Shown here: one piece after another, positions 5,292 to 5,423 of the stretch
Position numbering within the stretch: position 1 is the stretch's first letter
How the letters are laid out: the number at the start of each line of letters is the position of its first letter
Assembly (NCBI GenBank): GCA_020056205.1
Contig: JAGVIF010000260.1
Span: 1-5,423, forward strand
Direction of reading: 5' to 3'
Source of the DNA: Lentisphaeria bacterium
GTDB taxonomy: Bacteria > Verrucomicrobiota > Lentisphaeria > Victivallales > GWF2-50-93
Length of the DNA stretch: 5,423 nucleotides
Translations under genes and position numbers: made by a program
Notes under the pieces: generated by a model
The model's input: only the letters and a program-made list of their open reading frames with translations
What the model was told of the DNA's origin: nothing
Databases searched by the model: none

Positions 5292-5399
5292 ATGAACGTC
5301 GAACATTCAACATTGAACATCCAACATCGAATGAAAAATATCCAAATCTTTAAATCTCTATATCACCAAATCGTAGGGTTGGAGTTCACAGCCCCGTAG
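5292..5399 (+). CDS. Doubtful 35-residue ORF running through the repeat blocks
   Basis: ATG 5292 is preceded by GGAGG (5279-5283) with 8 nt spacing, a good ribosome-binding site, and the frame is open to TAG at 5397. However, most of it is the SAACATY and AAATCTCY tandem repeats read as codons, so the peptide (beginning MNVEHSTLNIQH) looks like a by-product of the repeats. I know no family it belongs to. A real small protein is possible but unlikely. Confidence 0.15.
   Translation: MNVEHSTLNIQHRMKNIQIFKSLYHQIVGLEFTAP
5294..5335 (+). repeat. Tandem heptamer repeat, consensus SAACATY, six units
   Basis: Units GAACGTC, GAACATT, CAACATT, GAACATC, CAACATC and GAATGAA follow one another in a 7-nt register, the last being degenerate. 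The unit is roughly inverted with respect to the preceding GGTTCAR block: GTTCAA there can pair with TTGAAC here. Confidence 0.88.
5336..5375 (+). repeat. Tandem octamer repeat, consensus about AAATCTCY, five degenerate units
   Basis: AAATATCC, AAATCTTT, AAATCTCT, ATATCACC and AAATCGTA run in an 8-nt register directly after the second heptamer block. The units are more diverged than in the two heptamer blocks, so this call is weaker. Confidence 0.65.
5376..5394 (+). other. Small hairpin in the intergenic tail
   Basis: GGGTTG (5376-5381) can pair with CAGCCC (5389-5394) across a 7-nt loop, giving six pairs including one G-U. No U-run follows on either strand, so it is not called a terminator. 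Purine-rich sequence with AAGGAG (5402-5407) follows to the window edge, possibly the upstream region of a gene outside the window. Confidence 0.3.
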
Positions 5400-5423
5400 A
5401 GAAGGAGAAAGGTTAAAGGGAAA

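Noticed and set aside
5236..5375. CRISPR array
   Set aside because: The units are 7-8 nt and directly adjacent, with no spacers of CRISPR length and no cas gene in the window.

Overview
The window reads as a bacterial chromosome fragment of moderate GC content. Coding is dense on the minus strand, start codons are mixed (ATG and GTG), and Shine-Dalgarno sites are clear. Three things point loosely to an uncultured PVC-type or Omnitrophota-like bacterium: a TMTC-type membrane protein with TPRs, an Abhydrolase_7-like esterase, and an intergenic tail of short tandem repeats. That placement is a guess, because no marker gene is present.

Layout. A divergent promoter region at about 4250-4312 separates two transcription units. 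To the right, on the plus strand, is mtnP (4313-5197), encoding S-methyl-5'-thioadenosine phosphorylase. To the left, on the minus strand, is a compact five-gene operon, in order of transcription: a class II aldolase (4249-3566), a family 2 dolichol-phosphate-mannose-synthase-like glycosyltransferase (3555-2836), a TMTC-like polytopic protein with C-terminal TPRs (2839-1154), an alpha/beta hydrolase (1157-63), and the first 22 codons of an unrecognised gene (66-1) that leaves the window. The last three junctions are all ATGA overlaps of 4 nt. The region 5198-5423 holds three consecutive blocks of short tandem repeats, a small hairpin and one doubtful small ORF.

How the genes may work together. 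Two modules are visible. First, mtnP and the FucA-like aldolase, head to head, fit a methylthioadenosine salvage route of the DHAP-shunt type: MtnP makes 5-methylthioribose-1-phosphate, and after isomerisation an aldolase cleaves it to DHAP and a methylthio-aldehyde. The isomerase MtnA is not in the window. Second, the glycosyltransferase should make a polyprenyl-phosphate sugar, which the TMTC-like GT-C protein could transfer to an extracytoplasmic acceptor. The hydrolase and the partial fifth gene are tied to this module by coupling, but their roles are unknown.

Unexplained structure. A 31-nt near-identical inverted repeat (3559-3589 and 5206-5236) lies at the two outer ends of the aldolase/mtnP pair, so the pair looks like a cassette that could invert without changing either protein. 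A palindrome, TTTTGCGAAnTTCGCAAAA, occurs twice with perfect 9-bp arms, in two different genes and in different codon phases, with degenerate relatives in other genes.
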